Source: Microbacterium sp. STN6 | Lineage (GTDB): Bacteria; Actinomycetota; Actinomycetes; Actinomycetales; Microbacteriaceae | Assembly (NCBI RefSeq): GCF_026410545.1 | Contig: NZ_JAPMIT010000002.1 | Location: 558,001-622,000, forward strand | Reading direction: 5' to 3' | DNA: 64,000 nt | Shown: in pieces, positions 54,465-63,606 of the stretch | Layout: every line of letters starts with the position of its first letter | Numbering within the stretch: the first letter of the stretch is position 1 | Notes under the pieces: generated by a model | The model's input: the letters and a program-made list of their open reading frames with translations, nothing else | The model's database searches: none | Told to the model about the DNA's origin: nothing | Translations under genes and position numbers: made by a program

Positions 54465-54824
54465 CCGCTCATGGTAGAGGCTCGCGGCAGAGGCTCATGG
54501 CAGAGGCTCGCGTTACGCGGCCCTCAACCGCGGTACGCGATCCTCAACCGCGGTACGCGACCCTCAACCGCGGTACGCGACCCTCAACCTCCGACTCGCG
54601 CCGCACGCTTCTGCAACACGTGCGCTTCTGCAGGAGGAATCGACCGACACGCGGTTACCCCATGCCTCCGTCACGGCGCGTCGCCCGATTTCTCCTGATA
54701 GAGCGCCGCCGAGGTTTCGAAGCGACGAGGCCGACGGCCTAAAGCGACCGTCGCGGCGAGCCGCACCTCGACGCCTGTAAATAAATTGCACGCGCTTGCG
54801 CGTTCTTTACGTAGAATGGGCGGC
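54465..54824. other. Repeat-rich intergenic region upstream of the second LacI gene
   Basis: The 360-bp region contains a 13-bp repeat (GCAGAGGCTCGCG type, about 54475-54512) and a 20-bp repeat at 54521-54589 with three full units plus a partial one built on CTCAACCGCGGTACGCGA. GAGGTTTCGAAGCGACGAGG lies at 54710, with AT-rich sequence before the LacI gene. No coding potential is supported. The operator-like palindrome at 54790-54803 is listed separately. Confidence 0.75.
54790..54803. promoter_or_regulatory. Palindrome ACGCGC-TT-GCGCGT, probable LacI operator
   Basis: A 14-bp symmetric sequence, 22 bp before the LacI ATG. It shares the octamer GCTTGCGC with the opposite strand of 55849-55856 upstream of the GH13 gene. 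Together they suggest a LacI regulon of the regulator and the alpha-glucosidase/transporter genes. Confidence 0.55.
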
Positions 54825-55832
54825 ATGTCACGACGACTGGCCGAAGTTGCCCGCAAGGTGGGTGTGAGCGAGGCGACCGTGAGCCGCGTACTCAACGAGA
54901 AGCCCGGCGTCTCGGATGCGACGAGGCAGGCGGTTCTCACGGCCCTGGACGTGCTCGGTTACGAGCGCCCCACCAAGCTGCGCGGCGAACGCGCCCGGCT
55001 CGTCGGCCTCGTTCTGCCCGAGCTGCACAACCCGATCTTCCCGGCGTTCGCCGAGGTCATCGGCGGCACGCTCGCTCAGAACGGCTACACGCCCGTGCTC
55101 TGCACGCAGACGGCCGGCGGCATCTCGGAATCCGACTACGTCGACCTCCTGCTGCAACAGCAGGTCTCCGGCGTCGTCTTCGTCGGCGGCCTCTACGCCC
55201 AGGCGGATGCGGCGCACGACCACTACGCGCGCCTGACCGACGTCAACCTCCCCACCGTGCTCGTCAATGCCCCCGTCGCCTCGCTCACGTTCGCCACGGT
55301 CTCCTGCGACGACGCCGCCGCCACCGAGCAGGCGATGAACCATCTGCGGCAGCTGGGACACACCCGGATCGGCCTTCTGCTCGGCCCCCGCGACCATGTG
55401 CCGTCGCGCCGAAAGCTCGCTGCGGCACGGGCGATCAGCGAGCGCTGGGGCGAGCCGCTCGATGACCGCCGCATCGTGCATTCGCTCTACTCGCTCGAGG
55501 CCGGGCAGTCCGCGGCCGCCCGCCTGCTCAAAGAGGGCGTCACGGCCATCGTGTGCGCAAGTGACCCCATGGCGCTCGGCGCGATCCGGGCCGTGCGGCG
55601 CGAGGGCATGAGCGTGCCGGGCGACGTGTCGATCGTGGGGTACGACGACTCGGCCCTCATGAACTGCATCGAGCCACCGCTCACGACCGTGCGACAGCCC
55701 ATCGAGCCCATGGGCCGCATGGTCATTGAGTTGCTTCTGCGCCAGATCTCCAGCGATTCGGCGATCACCGACGAGCTCTTCTTCGAGCCCGAGCTGGTGG
55801 TGCGCGCCTCCACGGGGCCGGCCAGGGAGTGA
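54825..55832 (+). CDS. LacI family transcriptional regulator
   Basis: 335-residue repressor with N-terminal HTH (RRLAEVARKVGVSEATVSRVLNEKPGVSDATRQAVLTALDVLGYERP) and the sugar-sensing domain (GLVLPELHNPIFPAFAEVIGG; VCASDPMALGAIRAVRREGMSVPGDVSIVGYDDSALMNCIEPPLTTVRQP). The ATG at 54825 is chosen by family alignment; an in-frame ATG at 54816 adds three residues. It is in the same direction as the GH13 gene, 185 bp upstream, so it probably controls alpha-glucoside use. Confidence 0.92.
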   Translation: MSRRLAEVARKVGVSEATVSRVLNEKPGVSDATRQAVLTALDVLGYERPTKLRGERARLVGLVLPELHNPIFPAFAEVIGGTLAQNGYTPVLCTQTAGGISESDYVDLLLQQQVSGVVFVGGLYAQADAAHDHYARLTDVNLPTVLVNAPVASLTFATVSCDDAAATEQAMNHLRQLGHTRIGLLLGPRDHVPSRRKLAAARAISERWGEPLDDRRIVHSLYSLEAGQSAAARLLKEGVTAIVCASDPMALGAIRAVRREGMSVPGDVSIVGYDDSALMNCIEPPLTTVRQPIEPMGRMVIELLLRQISSDSAITDELFFEPELVVRASTGPARE

Positions 55833-55839
55833 AAGTCGT

Positions 55840-55913
55840 CGCAATTCTGCGCAAGCCGATTGCGAAAAGTTTAGTTCTTGCATCATTCTGTCGAGTTGGC
55901 TACGTTTTCGACA
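55840..55913. promoter_or_regulatory. Two inverted repeats upstream of the GH13 gene
   Basis: CGCAA-N15-TTGCG (55840-55864) encloses TGCGCAAGC, the complement of the octamer in the LacI promoter. TGTCGA-N13-TCGACA (55889-55913) is a second perfect repeat. Both lie between the LacI gene and the GH13 start, where repression of the downstream operon would act. Inferred from symmetry. Confidence 0.5.
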
Positions 55914-56017
55914 ACGACACCGGTGCCGCCTTCCTGAGGGTTTCGGTTCGTTGCCCGCCAGCCACCGAGCACGCTTCATGAGGAGTCGTACTCGCCACAC
56001 AGAAAAGCGACCCGCCC

Positions 56018-57841
56018 GTGGACCACTTCGCGACCTCGACCTCGACCGCGACCCCGCAGCTCACCCAGCCGACTGCCCAGCCGACTGCCGGGCCGGCTGC
56101 CGAGCCGACTGCCCAGCCGACGGCCGAGCCGACTCCCCAGCCGACGGCCCAGCCGGCGGCATCCGCAGTTCGCTCCATGGTGCCGAACGACGACCCGCTC
56201 TGGTGGCGCAGCGCCGTGATCTACCAGGTGTACACGCGCAGCTTCGCCGATGCGAACGGTGACGGCACGGGCGACCTGGCCGGTGTGCGGTCGAGGCTCG
56301 GCTACCTGCGCGACCTCGGCGTCGACGCGCTCTGGTTCACCCCGTGGTACGCCTCTCCGCTGGCAGACGGCGGCTACGACGTGAGCGACTACCGCCAGAT
56401 CCACCCGGCGTTCGGCACGCTTGCCGACGCAGAGGCGCTGATCTCCGAGGCGCTCGCATACGGCATCCGTACCATCATCGACGTGGTGCCGAACCACATC
56501 TCCGACCGGCACCCGTGGTTCCAGCAGGCACTGGCCGCCGGACCCGGCTCGCCCGAGCGTGAGCGGTTCTGGTTCCGCCCGGGCGGCGGCGCGAATGGCG
56601 AGTCGATGCCGAACAACTGGGTCTCGAACTTCTCGGGCGACACGTGGACGCGCACGACGAACCCCGACGGCACCCCGGGGGAGTGGTACCTGCACCTCTT
56701 CGCCCCCGAGCAGCCCGACCTCAACTGGAACCACCCCGATGTGCGTCGCGAGCACGAGGAGATCCTGAAGTTCTGGTTCGACCGAGGCGTGGCCGGCGTG
56801 CGCATCGACTCCGCCGCACTTCTCGTGAAGGATGCGGCGCTCCCAGAGGTTCCCGAGAACCCGGGGCCGGGCGAGCATCCGAACACCGACCGTGACGAGC
56901 TGCACGACATCTATCGCAGCTGGCGGCGCCTGGCCGACTCGTACCCGGGAACACGCATGCTCGTCGGCGAGATCTGGCTGCCTGACATCGAGAGGTTCGC
57001 GAAGTACCTGCGGCCCGACGAGCTGCACACCGCCTTCAACTTCGACTTTCTCGCGCGCCCGTGGGATGCCGCAGAGCTGCGGGCGTCGATCGACGCAACC
57101 CTCGCCGCGCACGCGCCCGTCGGGGCGCCTTCGACCTGGGTGCTCTCGAACCACGATGTGACCAGGCCCGTCACGCGGTACGGCCGCGCGGACAGCTCGT
57201 TCGCGTTCGCCACCAAGCGTGCGGGCACGCCGACGAACCTCGAGACCGGCCGGCGTCGCGCCCGGGCCGCCGCACTTCTGACGGCCGCGCTGCCCGGCAG
57301 CCTCTACATCTACCAGGGCGACGAGCTCGGCCTCCCCGAGGTCGAGAACCTGCCCGCCGAGCTTCTGCAGGACCCGATGCACTTCCGCTCGGGTGGCGTT
57401 GACCCCGGCAGAGACGGATGCCGCGTGCCGCTGCCGTGGCGAGGCACGACGCCGCCCTTCGGCTTCAGCCCCGCGGGCGCGAGCGCCGCACCCTGGCTGC
57501 CGCAGCCGGCCGAGTGGGCCGCGTTGAGCGTGCAGGCGCAGCAGAGCGACCCGTCGTCGATGCTCTGGCTGTACCGCGAGGCGCTTCGGGTGCGCCGGCA
57601 GCAGCCGGGTCTCGGCGACGGGCCGCTCGCGTGGATCAGCGGGCCAGACGGCGTGCTGGCCTTCGCCCGCGGCACCGCGTTCGTCAACGTCACCAACCTC
57701 TCGGAGCGCGACGTCGCCCTGCCAGAACACCTGAGCATCCTGCTCAGCAGCGCCCCGCTGCACGACGGGATGCTTCCCCCCGACTCCACGGTCTGGCTCC
57801 GCACCCAGCATGAGCCTCCGGAGAACGCGCCACGACACTGA
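56018..57841 (+). CDS. Alpha-glucosidase / alpha-amylase family protein (GH13)
   Basis: 607-residue GH13 enzyme. Catalytic motifs are DVVPNH, nucleophile D264 in GVRIDSA, acid/base E318 in LVGEIWLP, and H379-D380 in LSNHDV. The domain organisation resembles oligo-1,6-glucosidase/alpha-glucosidase types. The first 50 residues are a PTAQ/PTAE-type repeat with no signal peptide; the conserved part starts near residue 60. The GTG at 56018 is the longest plausible start, while an ATG at 56177 would begin just before the conserved domain and may be the true one. It acts in the cytoplasm on sugars brought in by the following transporter. Confidence 0.87.
   Translation: MDHFATSTSTATPQLTQPTAQPTAGPAAEPTAQPTAEPTPQPTAQPAASAVRSMVPNDDPLWWRSAVIYQVYTRSFADANGDGTGDLAGVRSRLGYLRDLGVDALWFTPWYASPLADGGYDVSDYRQIHPAFGTLADAEALISEALAYGIRTIIDVVPNHISDRHPWFQQALAAGPGSPERERFWFRPGGGANGESMPNNWVSNFSGDTWTRTTNPDGTPGEWYLHLFAPEQPDLNWNHPDVRREHEEILKFWFDRGVAGVRIDSAALLVKDAALPEVPENPGPGEHPNTDRDELHDIYRSWRRLADSYPGTRMLVGEIWLPDIERFAKYLRPDELHTAFNFDFLARPWDAAELRASIDATLAAHAPVGAPSTWVLSNHDVTRPVTRYGRADSSFAFATKRAGTPTNLETGRRRARAAALLTAALPGSLYIYQGDELGLPEVENLPAELLQDPMHFRSGGVDPGRDGCRVPLPWRGTTPPFGFSPAGASAAPWLPQPAEWAALSVQAQQSDPSSMLWLYREALRVRRQQPGLGDGPLAWISGPDGVLAFARGTAFVNVTNLSERDVALPEHLSILLSSAPLHDGMLPPDSTVWLRTQHEPPENAPRH
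56055..56160 (+). repeat. 12-bp tandem repeat encoding PTAQ/PTAE-type residues
   Basis: About eight units of the CAGCCGACTGCC / GAGCCGACGGCC type give PTAQPTAGPAAEPTAQPTAE followed by PTPQPTAQ. The DNA copies differ by one or two bases, so the array is recent or still homogenised. It lies before the conserved GH13 domain and has no obvious role. Confidence 0.75.
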
Positions 57842-57895
57842 CGCGGCACGAGTACTGCATCACATTCCGAAAGAGACACCGAAAGGAACACGACA

Positions 57896-59299
57896 ATGAA
57901 GTCCCTGAATTCCCGAAGCACACGGCGCAAGGCCGTCGCTCTCGCCGTCGCCGTGGCGGCTGGCACCGCCATGCTGAGCGGGTGCTCATCGAGCGACGCC
58001 GGCACAGCGGATGGCAAGGTCAACCTCGTGGTCGCCCCCGTGCTGCCCGGCGCGACCGCAGACGCCCTGACGGCGCTGGCCGACCGCGTGAAGCAGTTCG
58101 AGAAGCAGAACCCCGACATCAACGTGAAGGCCATCGAGTACCAGTGGACGGGCACGACGTTCGCCGCCGAGCTGGCCGGTGGCACGCTTCCCGATGTCTT
58201 CAACGTGCCGTTCACCGATTCGAAGACGCTCGCCAACAAGGGCCAGCTCGCCGACATCACGGCCGACTTCAAGAAGACAGCGTCGGCTGACAAGTGGAAC
58301 AAGGCGGTGCTCGACGTGGCCACCGGTGACGACGGCAAGATCTACGGCATCCCCTGGGGGCCGTACGCCATGGCGCTCTCGTACAACCGCGAGCTGTTCA
58401 CCAAGGCCGGCCTCGACCCGGACAAGCCGCCGACGACGCTCGACGAGATCGAAGCGGCGGCCACGACCATCTCGCAGAAGCTGCCCGGTGTGGCGGGGTA
58501 TATGCAGATGACGAACGGCAACAACGGCGGCTGGGAGCTGACGACGAACACGTACGCCCTCGGCGGTCGCATGGAGAAGGTCGCCTCTGATGGAAAGGTG
58601 ACGGTCACCGCCGACAACGCGCAGACCAAGCAGGCGCTGCAATGGCTGCACAAGCTGCGCTGGGATGACAACGTGATGGGCAGCAACTTCCTGTGGGACT
58701 GGAGCGGCATCAACCAGGGATTCGCCTCGGGCAAGATCGCCATGTACATGAGCGGTTCCGACGTGATCGGCTCGCTCATGCAGGCCAACGGGTTCGACCA
58801 GTCGAAGTACGGTGTCACCACCTTCCCTGTTGACTCCTCGAACGCGAAGGCCGGAATCCTTTCTGGCGGCAACGTCGACGTCGTCAACGTCAAGGACACG
58901 CCGGAACAGATCGCGGCGGCCGTGAAGTGGATCGACTTCTATCGCACCCAGCCGACCGAGGACAAGGCAGCGGCCATCAAGAACGCGAAGACGCTGAAGG
59001 CCGGAAACCAGGCCGTGAACGCGCCGACCCTGCCGGTCTTCGACAAGGCCACCTGGGAGCAGAACCAGGGCTGGGTCAAGCCGTACGCCAACATTCCCGC
59101 AGGCAACATCAAGCCGTTCACCGATGGAATCTGGGACCAGAAGATCGTGCCTGAGCCCTCGCGGCATACACAGGACCTGTACGGTGCCCTCGACTCCGTG
59201 GTGCAGGCGGTGCTGACAGATAGGAACGCCGATGTCGACAGCCTGCTGAAGGGCGTCAACACGAAGATCCAGGCACTCATCGACGCCGACCAGAAGTAG
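57896..59299 (+). CDS. Sugar ABC transporter substrate-binding lipoprotein
   Basis: 467-residue family-1 binding protein. The signal peptide ends in lipobox MLSGC with lipidated C30. The mature part has QFEKQNPDINVKAIEYQWTGTTFAAELAGGTLPDVFNVPF, typical of CUT1 proteins for alpha-glucosides. GAAAGGA precedes the ATG. It is 54 bp behind the GH13 gene, so it likely binds maltodextrins or another alpha-glucoside. Confidence 0.92.
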   Translation: MKSLNSRSTRRKAVALAVAVAAGTAMLSGCSSSDAGTADGKVNLVVAPVLPGATADALTALADRVKQFEKQNPDINVKAIEYQWTGTTFAAELAGGTLPDVFNVPFTDSKTLANKGQLADITADFKKTASADKWNKAVLDVATGDDGKIYGIPWGPYAMALSYNRELFTKAGLDPDKPPTTLDEIEAAATTISQKLPGVAGYMQMTNGNNGGWELTTNTYALGGRMEKVASDGKVTVTADNAQTKQALQWLHKLRWDDNVMGSNFLWDWSGINQGFASGKIAMYMSGSDVIGSLMQANGFDQSKYGVTTFPVDSSNAKAGILSGGNVDVVNVKDTPEQIAAAVKWIDFYRTQPTEDKAAAIKNAKTLKAGNQAVNAPTLPVFDKATWEQNQGWVKPYANIPAGNIKPFTDGIWDQKIVPEPSRHTQDLYGALDSVVQAVLTDRNADVDSLLKGVNTKIQALIDADQK

Positions 59300-59375
59300 C
59301 CGCATGCGACCATGGGTCGCCGGGGTGCGTTTCCCGGCGGCCCACGGTTGCGGCTCCAACGAAAGGTGACGTTCC

Positions 59376-60359
59376 ATGTCCGCCTCGACGAGCAGCCTCG
59401 CTGCACCGGCGTCCCCGCCTTCCCCCGCGCACACCGCGCCGCCCGACCAGCGGGCACGCCGCCGTCACAACCCGATCACGTGGGTGCAGCGCGGCGGCCT
59501 CACCACGCTGCTGTTCATGCTGCCGATGCTCATCATCTTCGGCGTGTTCTCGTGGTCGCCGATCGTGCAGTCCGTGATCATGAGTTTCCAGAAGACGAAC
59601 CTCGTCACGGCCCCCACGTTCGTGGGCTGGGACAACTTCGCGGCTGTCTTCCATGACCCCCTCTTTTACACCGCCATCCGCAATACCGGGTACTTCGCGC
59701 TGCTCGCCATGCTTTTCGGCTACCCGATCCCCCTCGTGGCCGCCGTCATCATGAGCGAGGTGCGGCGCATGAAGGGCCTGTACAGCGTGCTCGCGTACCT
59801 GCCGGTGGTGATCCCGCCGGTCGTGTCGGTTCTGCTCTGGAAGATCTTCTACGACGCGAGCGGCGGCGGCGTCTTCAACACGATCCTGGGCTGGGTGGGC
59901 ATCCCGCCTCAGCCCTGGATTCAGGATGCCGCGACGGCGATGCCGTCGCTCGTACTGCAGGCCACCTGGGCGGGGGCGGGCAGCACGATCATCATCTACC
60001 TGGCGGCGCTCACGGGCGTCTCGCCCGAACTCTACGACGCTGCCGAGGTCGACGGCGCGGGGATCTGGAAGAAGATCTGGCACGTCACGATGCCGCAGCT
60101 GCGCGGCATCCTCTTCATCACGCTCATTCTGCAGGTGATCGCGACCGCGCAGGTGTTCCTTCAGCCCTACCTTTTCACCTCGGGCGGGCCCGTGAACTCG
60201 ACGACGACCATTCTGCTTCTCATCTACCAGTACGCGTTCACCAACAGCCTGGGCGGCGCGTACGGGCAAGCGACGGCGCTGAGCCTGATGCTCGCGGTGT
60301 TCCTTGCGATCCTGTCGCTCGCCTATTTCCGCCTCACCGCCCGTTGGAGCGACAAATGA
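59376..60359 (+). CDS. Carbohydrate ABC transporter permease (MalF-like)
   Basis: 327-residue membrane protein. The N-terminus is hydrophilic and rich in A, P and S, followed by six helices (first LTTLLFMLPMLIIFGVFSWSPIVQSVIMSF). The EAA coupling loop DAAEVDGAGIWKKIWHVTMPQLR is clear. GAAAGG precedes the ATG. It pairs with the next permease, whose ATG overlaps its stop. Confidence 0.92.
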   Translation: MSASTSSLAAPASPPSPAHTAPPDQRARRRHNPITWVQRGGLTTLLFMLPMLIIFGVFSWSPIVQSVIMSFQKTNLVTAPTFVGWDNFAAVFHDPLFYTAIRNTGYFALLAMLFGYPIPLVAAVIMSEVRRMKGLYSVLAYLPVVIPPVVSVLLWKIFYDASGGGVFNTILGWVGIPPQPWIQDAATAMPSLVLQATWAGAGSTIIIYLAALTGVSPELYDAAEVDGAGIWKKIWHVTMPQLRGILFITLILQVIATAQVFLQPYLFTSGGPVNSTTTILLLIYQYAFTNSLGGAYGQATALSLMLAVFLAILSLAYFRLTARWSDK

Positions 60360-61336
60360 CCACCACGCTGCCCACGCACGAACCGCCGGTCGCCGAGGCC
60401 CCGCCGGCGCCCGTCGAACCCTCCCGGCGGCGCCGTCGCCGAGACCGCGGCACGGCGGAAGCCGACCGCGGCATCCTGACCGGCGCAGACTGGCGCAGGC
60501 CACGGGTGCGCGTCACAGCCGGCACCCTGCACATCGTGATGCTGGTCGTGCTGCTCGCGGTGGGGCTGCTGCCCCTGCTGTGGCTCATGAAGTCGGCGAT
60601 CACGCCCACGCAGGACACGCTGACGAACCCCATGGGGCTGTTCCCGCACGGTTTCGCCTTCTCGAACCTCGCCAAAGCGTGGAACGACGTTCACATCGGC
60701 GACTTTTTCTTCAACACCATCGCCATGGCGGCGGGTGAGTGGGCCGTACAGCTGATCGTCGCGACCACAGGCGGCTTCGCCCTGTCGGTGCTGCGACCCA
60801 AGTACGGCAGGATCGTCAGCGGCCTCGTGCTCGCGACGCTGTTCGTGCCCGCCGTGGTGCTGCTCGTGCCGCTCTACCTCACGATCCTGCACCCGCCACT
60901 CATCGGCCACTCGCTGATCAACACGTTCTGGGCGGTGTGGCTGCCTGCCGGTGCGAGCGCGTTCAACGTGGTGCTCGTCATGCGCTTCTTCGACAACCTG
61001 CCGCGTGAGGTCTTCGAGGCCGCGCGCACCGATGGGGCAGGTACCTTCCGGCTGTTCTTCTCCATCGTGCTGCCCATGTCGAAGCCCATCATCGGTGTCG
61101 TGTCGGTCTTCGCCATCAACGCCGCGTGGGCGGACTTCCTGTGGCCGAACCTCGTGCTCGCCGACATTCGCGTGCAGCCGCTGTCGGTGCGGCTGCCGCA
61201 GATCCAGTCGTCGACCGATCTCGGCGTGTATCTCGCAGCGCTGGCCATAGCCACGCTCATTCCGGTGGTGATCTTCCTCATCTTCCAGCGCACGTTCCTG
61301 CGCGGCGGCGGCCTCGGCGGCGCCGTGAAGGGGTAG
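60356..61336 (+). CDS. Carbohydrate ABC transporter permease (MalG-like)
   Basis: 326-residue membrane protein with an arginine-rich N-terminus ([14 protein letters not shown]), six helices and the EAA loop EAARTDGAGTFRLFFSIVLPMSKPI. The start at 60356 overlaps the stop of the first permease (ATGA); an in-frame start 12 nt upstream is less likely. It completes the GH13-linked importer. As in the first sugar locus, no ATPase gene is present, so a shared MsiK-type ATPase is expected. Confidence 0.92.
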   Translation: MTTTLPTHEPPVAEAPPAPVEPSRRRRRRDRGTAEADRGILTGADWRRPRVRVTAGTLHIVMLVVLLAVGLLPLLWLMKSAITPTQDTLTNPMGLFPHGFAFSNLAKAWNDVHIGDFFFNTIAMAAGEWAVQLIVATTGGFALSVLRPKYGRIVSGLVLATLFVPAVVLLVPLYLTILHPPLIGHSLINTFWAVWLPAGASAFNVVLVMRFFDNLPREVFEAARTDGAGTFRLFFSIVLPMSKPIIGVVSVFAINAAWADFLWPNLVLADIRVQPLSVRLPQIQSSTDLGVYLAALAIATLIPVVIFLIFQRTFLRGGGLGGAVKG

Positions 61337-61370
61337 GCACGGCCAGCAGAGCGGATGCCGGCGGCTCGTG

Positions 61371-62444
61371 CTAGTCGCCGACGATCTCCTCGCGCACCCG
61401 GCGCAGGTCCTCCATGAGCGAGCCGATCAGGATCCAGTGCGTCGAGCGCGGCGGCCCGATGCTCAGCGGCGCGGTCAGGGCGGGCAGCTCGGCGGTGGTC
61501 GCGGGCGGCTCGTCGCCTTCCCGTGCGTCGCCGCGCCTGCCCGAGCGGCCGGCCGCCCGTTCCGTCTCTTTCGCGAGCAGCCGCAGGTCGTGCGCCGCGC
61601 GCCCCAGCTCGCTCGCGATCCCGCCTACGGCCGGCTCGTCCAGCAGCGACACGTCGTAGTGGTCGTGCAGCGCCCTGGTCATGCCGAGCGCGCGCGTCAC
61701 GAGCGGCCCGAGCCGCACAAACAGCGCCCGGTCGGCCTCGATCAGGTCGCGCACGCGCGAGCGCCGGGGATTCAGTCGCAGGCTCTCCTCGCCCTGGGTG
61801 AGCGCGGCATCCGCTTTGGCCTGCATGGGGCGAAGCAGCCGGGCCGTGAGCAGCATCTCTTCGAGCTGGGCGTTTGTGCGAGGGGTCGAGAGCGTCTCGG
61901 CGAGACGGTCGAGGGTCGCCGCGATCTCGTCGGCCAGCCGCGTGACGGCCTGATGGGCGGGCGCGAGCAGCACGGGCGGCACGATCGCCACGTTGACGAT
62001 CACCCCGATGAGGGCGCCGATGACGGTTTCGATGATGCGGTCGAACGCGTAGTTGGGCGTGGCGGCGCCGATCGAGAGAACTAGCATGGCGCTGATCGGC
62101 ACCTGGTTGGCACTGCCCGGAGTGAGTTTGAGCGCCCAGCCGACGAAGATCGCGACGACGATGGCGGCCAGCACGATCCAGGACTGCTGACCGAACACGA
62201 GGCCGACGCCGTAGGCCACGAGAACGCCCACGATCACGCCCAGGGAACGCTCAACGGCCTTGCCGAACGACTGGTTCACGCTCGGCTGCACGACGAGAAG
62301 CGCGGCGATGGTGGCGAAGATGGGCAGCTGCCCCGGCAGCAGCACGAGGCAGATGAGCCAGGCGGCAACGGTCGCGATGGCGACCTTCACGACCTGGATG
62401 ATCGGCACTCTGCGCGCACTGCGCACGGTGGTCGTCAGCCGCAT
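61371..62444 (-). CDS. FUSC-family / aromatic acid exporter-like membrane protein
   Basis: 357-residue protein with six N-terminal helices in the first 170 residues (VVKVAIATVAAWLICLVLLPG; LPIFATIAALLVVQPSVNQSFGKAVERSLGVIVGVLVAYGVGLVFG; and further) and a helical cytoplasmic C-terminus. The QPSVNQSFGKAVERSLGVIVG motif is typical of the FUSC/aromatic acid exporter (ArAE) family. It converges on the sugar permease gene with 34 bp between. Export of aromatic acids would fit the window but is unproven. Confidence 0.82.
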   Translation of the reverse strand: MRLTTTVRSARRVPIIQVVKVAIATVAAWLICLVLLPGQLPIFATIAALLVVQPSVNQSFGKAVERSLGVIVGVLVAYGVGLVFGQQSWIVLAAIVVAIFVGWALKLTPGSANQVPISAMLVLSIGAATPNYAFDRIIETVIGALIGVIVNVAIVPPVLLAPAHQAVTRLADEIAATLDRLAETLSTPRTNAQLEEMLLTARLLRPMQAKADAALTQGEESLRLNPRRSRVRDLIEADRALFVRLGPLVTRALGMTRALHDHYDVSLLDEPAVGGIASELGRAAHDLRLLAKETERAAGRSGRRGDAREGDEPPATTAELPALTAPLSIGPPRSTHWILIGSLMEDLRRVREEIVGD

Positions 62445-62459
62445 TGTTCCAGCGTAACG

Positions 62460-62541
62460 ATTCGCCCGCCGCCGCCGCCGCGGCCGCCGCCGCTGCTGCC
62501 GTTACCGCCGCCGCTGCTGCTGCCGCTGTTACTGCCGCCGC
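62460..62541. repeat. (GCC/GCT)n simple-sequence tract
   Basis: About 80 bp of near-pure CCG/CTG trinucleotides, with GTTACC and GTTACTGCC interruptions, separate the start of the FUSC gene from the stop of the App1 gene. It is a microsatellite-like tract. The alternative view that it is coding on the plus strand (polyalanine) is rejected. Confidence 0.8.
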
Positions 62542-63606
62542 TCAGCTGAGCAGCCCGAGCTCGACGAGCTGGTCGCTCAGCCCCGCGCCGTCAGGTGCGA
62601 AGACCCAGGGAACCGCGCCGGTGTCCTCGCGATCCTCGGGCTTCGAGCGGCCACCGGCCAACACGGCTTCGCCTGCGGAGAGCTGGCGGATGGCGACCGC
62701 CGCCACGTTGTCCGGGTGTTCGCGCGCGAACTCGCCGTAGATCCGCTCGTCGTGCTGACCGTCGTCGCCGACGAGCAGCCAGTTCACGTGGGGGAACTCG
62801 TTCGCGAGCCGGGCGAGCGCGGTGCGCTTGTGGTCGACGCCGCTGCGGAAGAGCCGGTCGTGCGTCGGCCCCCAGTCGGTCAACAGCAGCGGACCGCCGG
62901 GGTACAGGTTGCGCGAGAGGAACCGGGTGAGGGCGGGTGCGACGTTCCAGGCGCCGGTCGAGACGTAAAAGACCGGTGTGCCCGGATGCTCGGCCGCGAG
63001 CCGCTCGAGCAGAACCGCCATCCCGGGCGTCGGCACGCGCGCGTGCTCGTCGAGCACGAACGTGTTCCACGCGGCGAGCAGGGGCCGGGGGAGTGCCGTG
63101 ACCATGACGGTGTCGTCGACGTCGGAGATGAGCCCGAAGCGCGCCTCAGGATCGACCACGAAGACGGGTGCCTGCCACGAGCGGGACGACTCGCCGCTCG
63201 ACAGGCGGGCGGTGTGCCAGCCGTGCTCGAGCTGCACGGGGATCACGGCGTCGATGACGCCGCCGCGGTCCGGATGCACGGTGTGCACGGTGCCGCCGAG
63301 CTCGACCCGAACATCCGCATCGTTCACGGGCACGCTGAAGAAGCTGCGCCAGCCTCGCACGCTCTCGCCACGCTTCGCCTTGCGCCGCGCGGCTCTGCTG
63401 CCGGGCTTCGGCTGCTTGACCAGCAGTACTCGTCCGAGCACGCGCACCCAGGTGGTCGAGCCGTACCCGGTGTACGGCACGACCGTCGTGACGTCGCCGC
63501 GCTTGCGTGCCCGTCGGGCCAGGAAGACGTGGACTGCGTCTTCGATGCGGGCCGCGCGATGCACCACGGGAGCCGAACGCGCGCTCGGGTCGGTGGATTC
63601 GGCCAT
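62542..63606 (-). CDS. App1-family phosphatase domain protein (DUF2183)
   Basis: 354-residue protein. The C-terminal half has the HAD-like App1 motif LISDVDDTVMVT (D162, D164, D165, T166), WNTFVLDEHARVPTPGMAVLLERLA and the FYVSTGAWNVAPALTRFLSRNLYPGGPLLLTDWGP block typical of phosphatidate-phosphatase APP1 relatives. The N-terminal part is a basic, beta-rich domain. ATG at 63606 lacks a strong Shine-Dalgarno. Bacterial members are uncharacterised; a phospholipid phosphatase role is only inferred. Confidence 0.88.
   Translation of the reverse strand: MAESTDPSARSAPVVHRAARIEDAVHVFLARRARKRGDVTTVVPYTGYGSTTWVRVLGRVLLVKQPKPGSRAARRKAKRGESVRGWRSFFSVPVNDADVRVELGGTVHTVHPDRGGVIDAVIPVQLEHGWHTARLSSGESSRSWQAPVFVVDPEARFGLISDVDDTVMVTALPRPLLAAWNTFVLDEHARVPTPGMAVLLERLAAEHPGTPVFYVSTGAWNVAPALTRFLSRNLYPGGPLLLTDWGPTHDRLFRSGVDHKRTALARLANEFPHVNWLLVGDDGQHDERIYGEFAREHPDNVAAVAIRQLSAGEAVLAGGRSKPEDREDTGAVPWVFAPDGAGLSDQLVELGLLS

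Noticed and set aside
54521-54589. CRISPR-like or origin iteron array
   Set aside because: Directly adjacent 20-bp units without spacers, and no replication gene nearby.
44250-54600. Island as an integrated mobile element
   Set aside because: No integrase, transposase, tRNA target or direct terminal repeats were found; codon use looks like the neighbours.
62444-62740. Plus-strand polyalanine-coding frame over the GCC/GCT tract
   Set aside because: Low complexity only, overlapping two real genes on the other strand.
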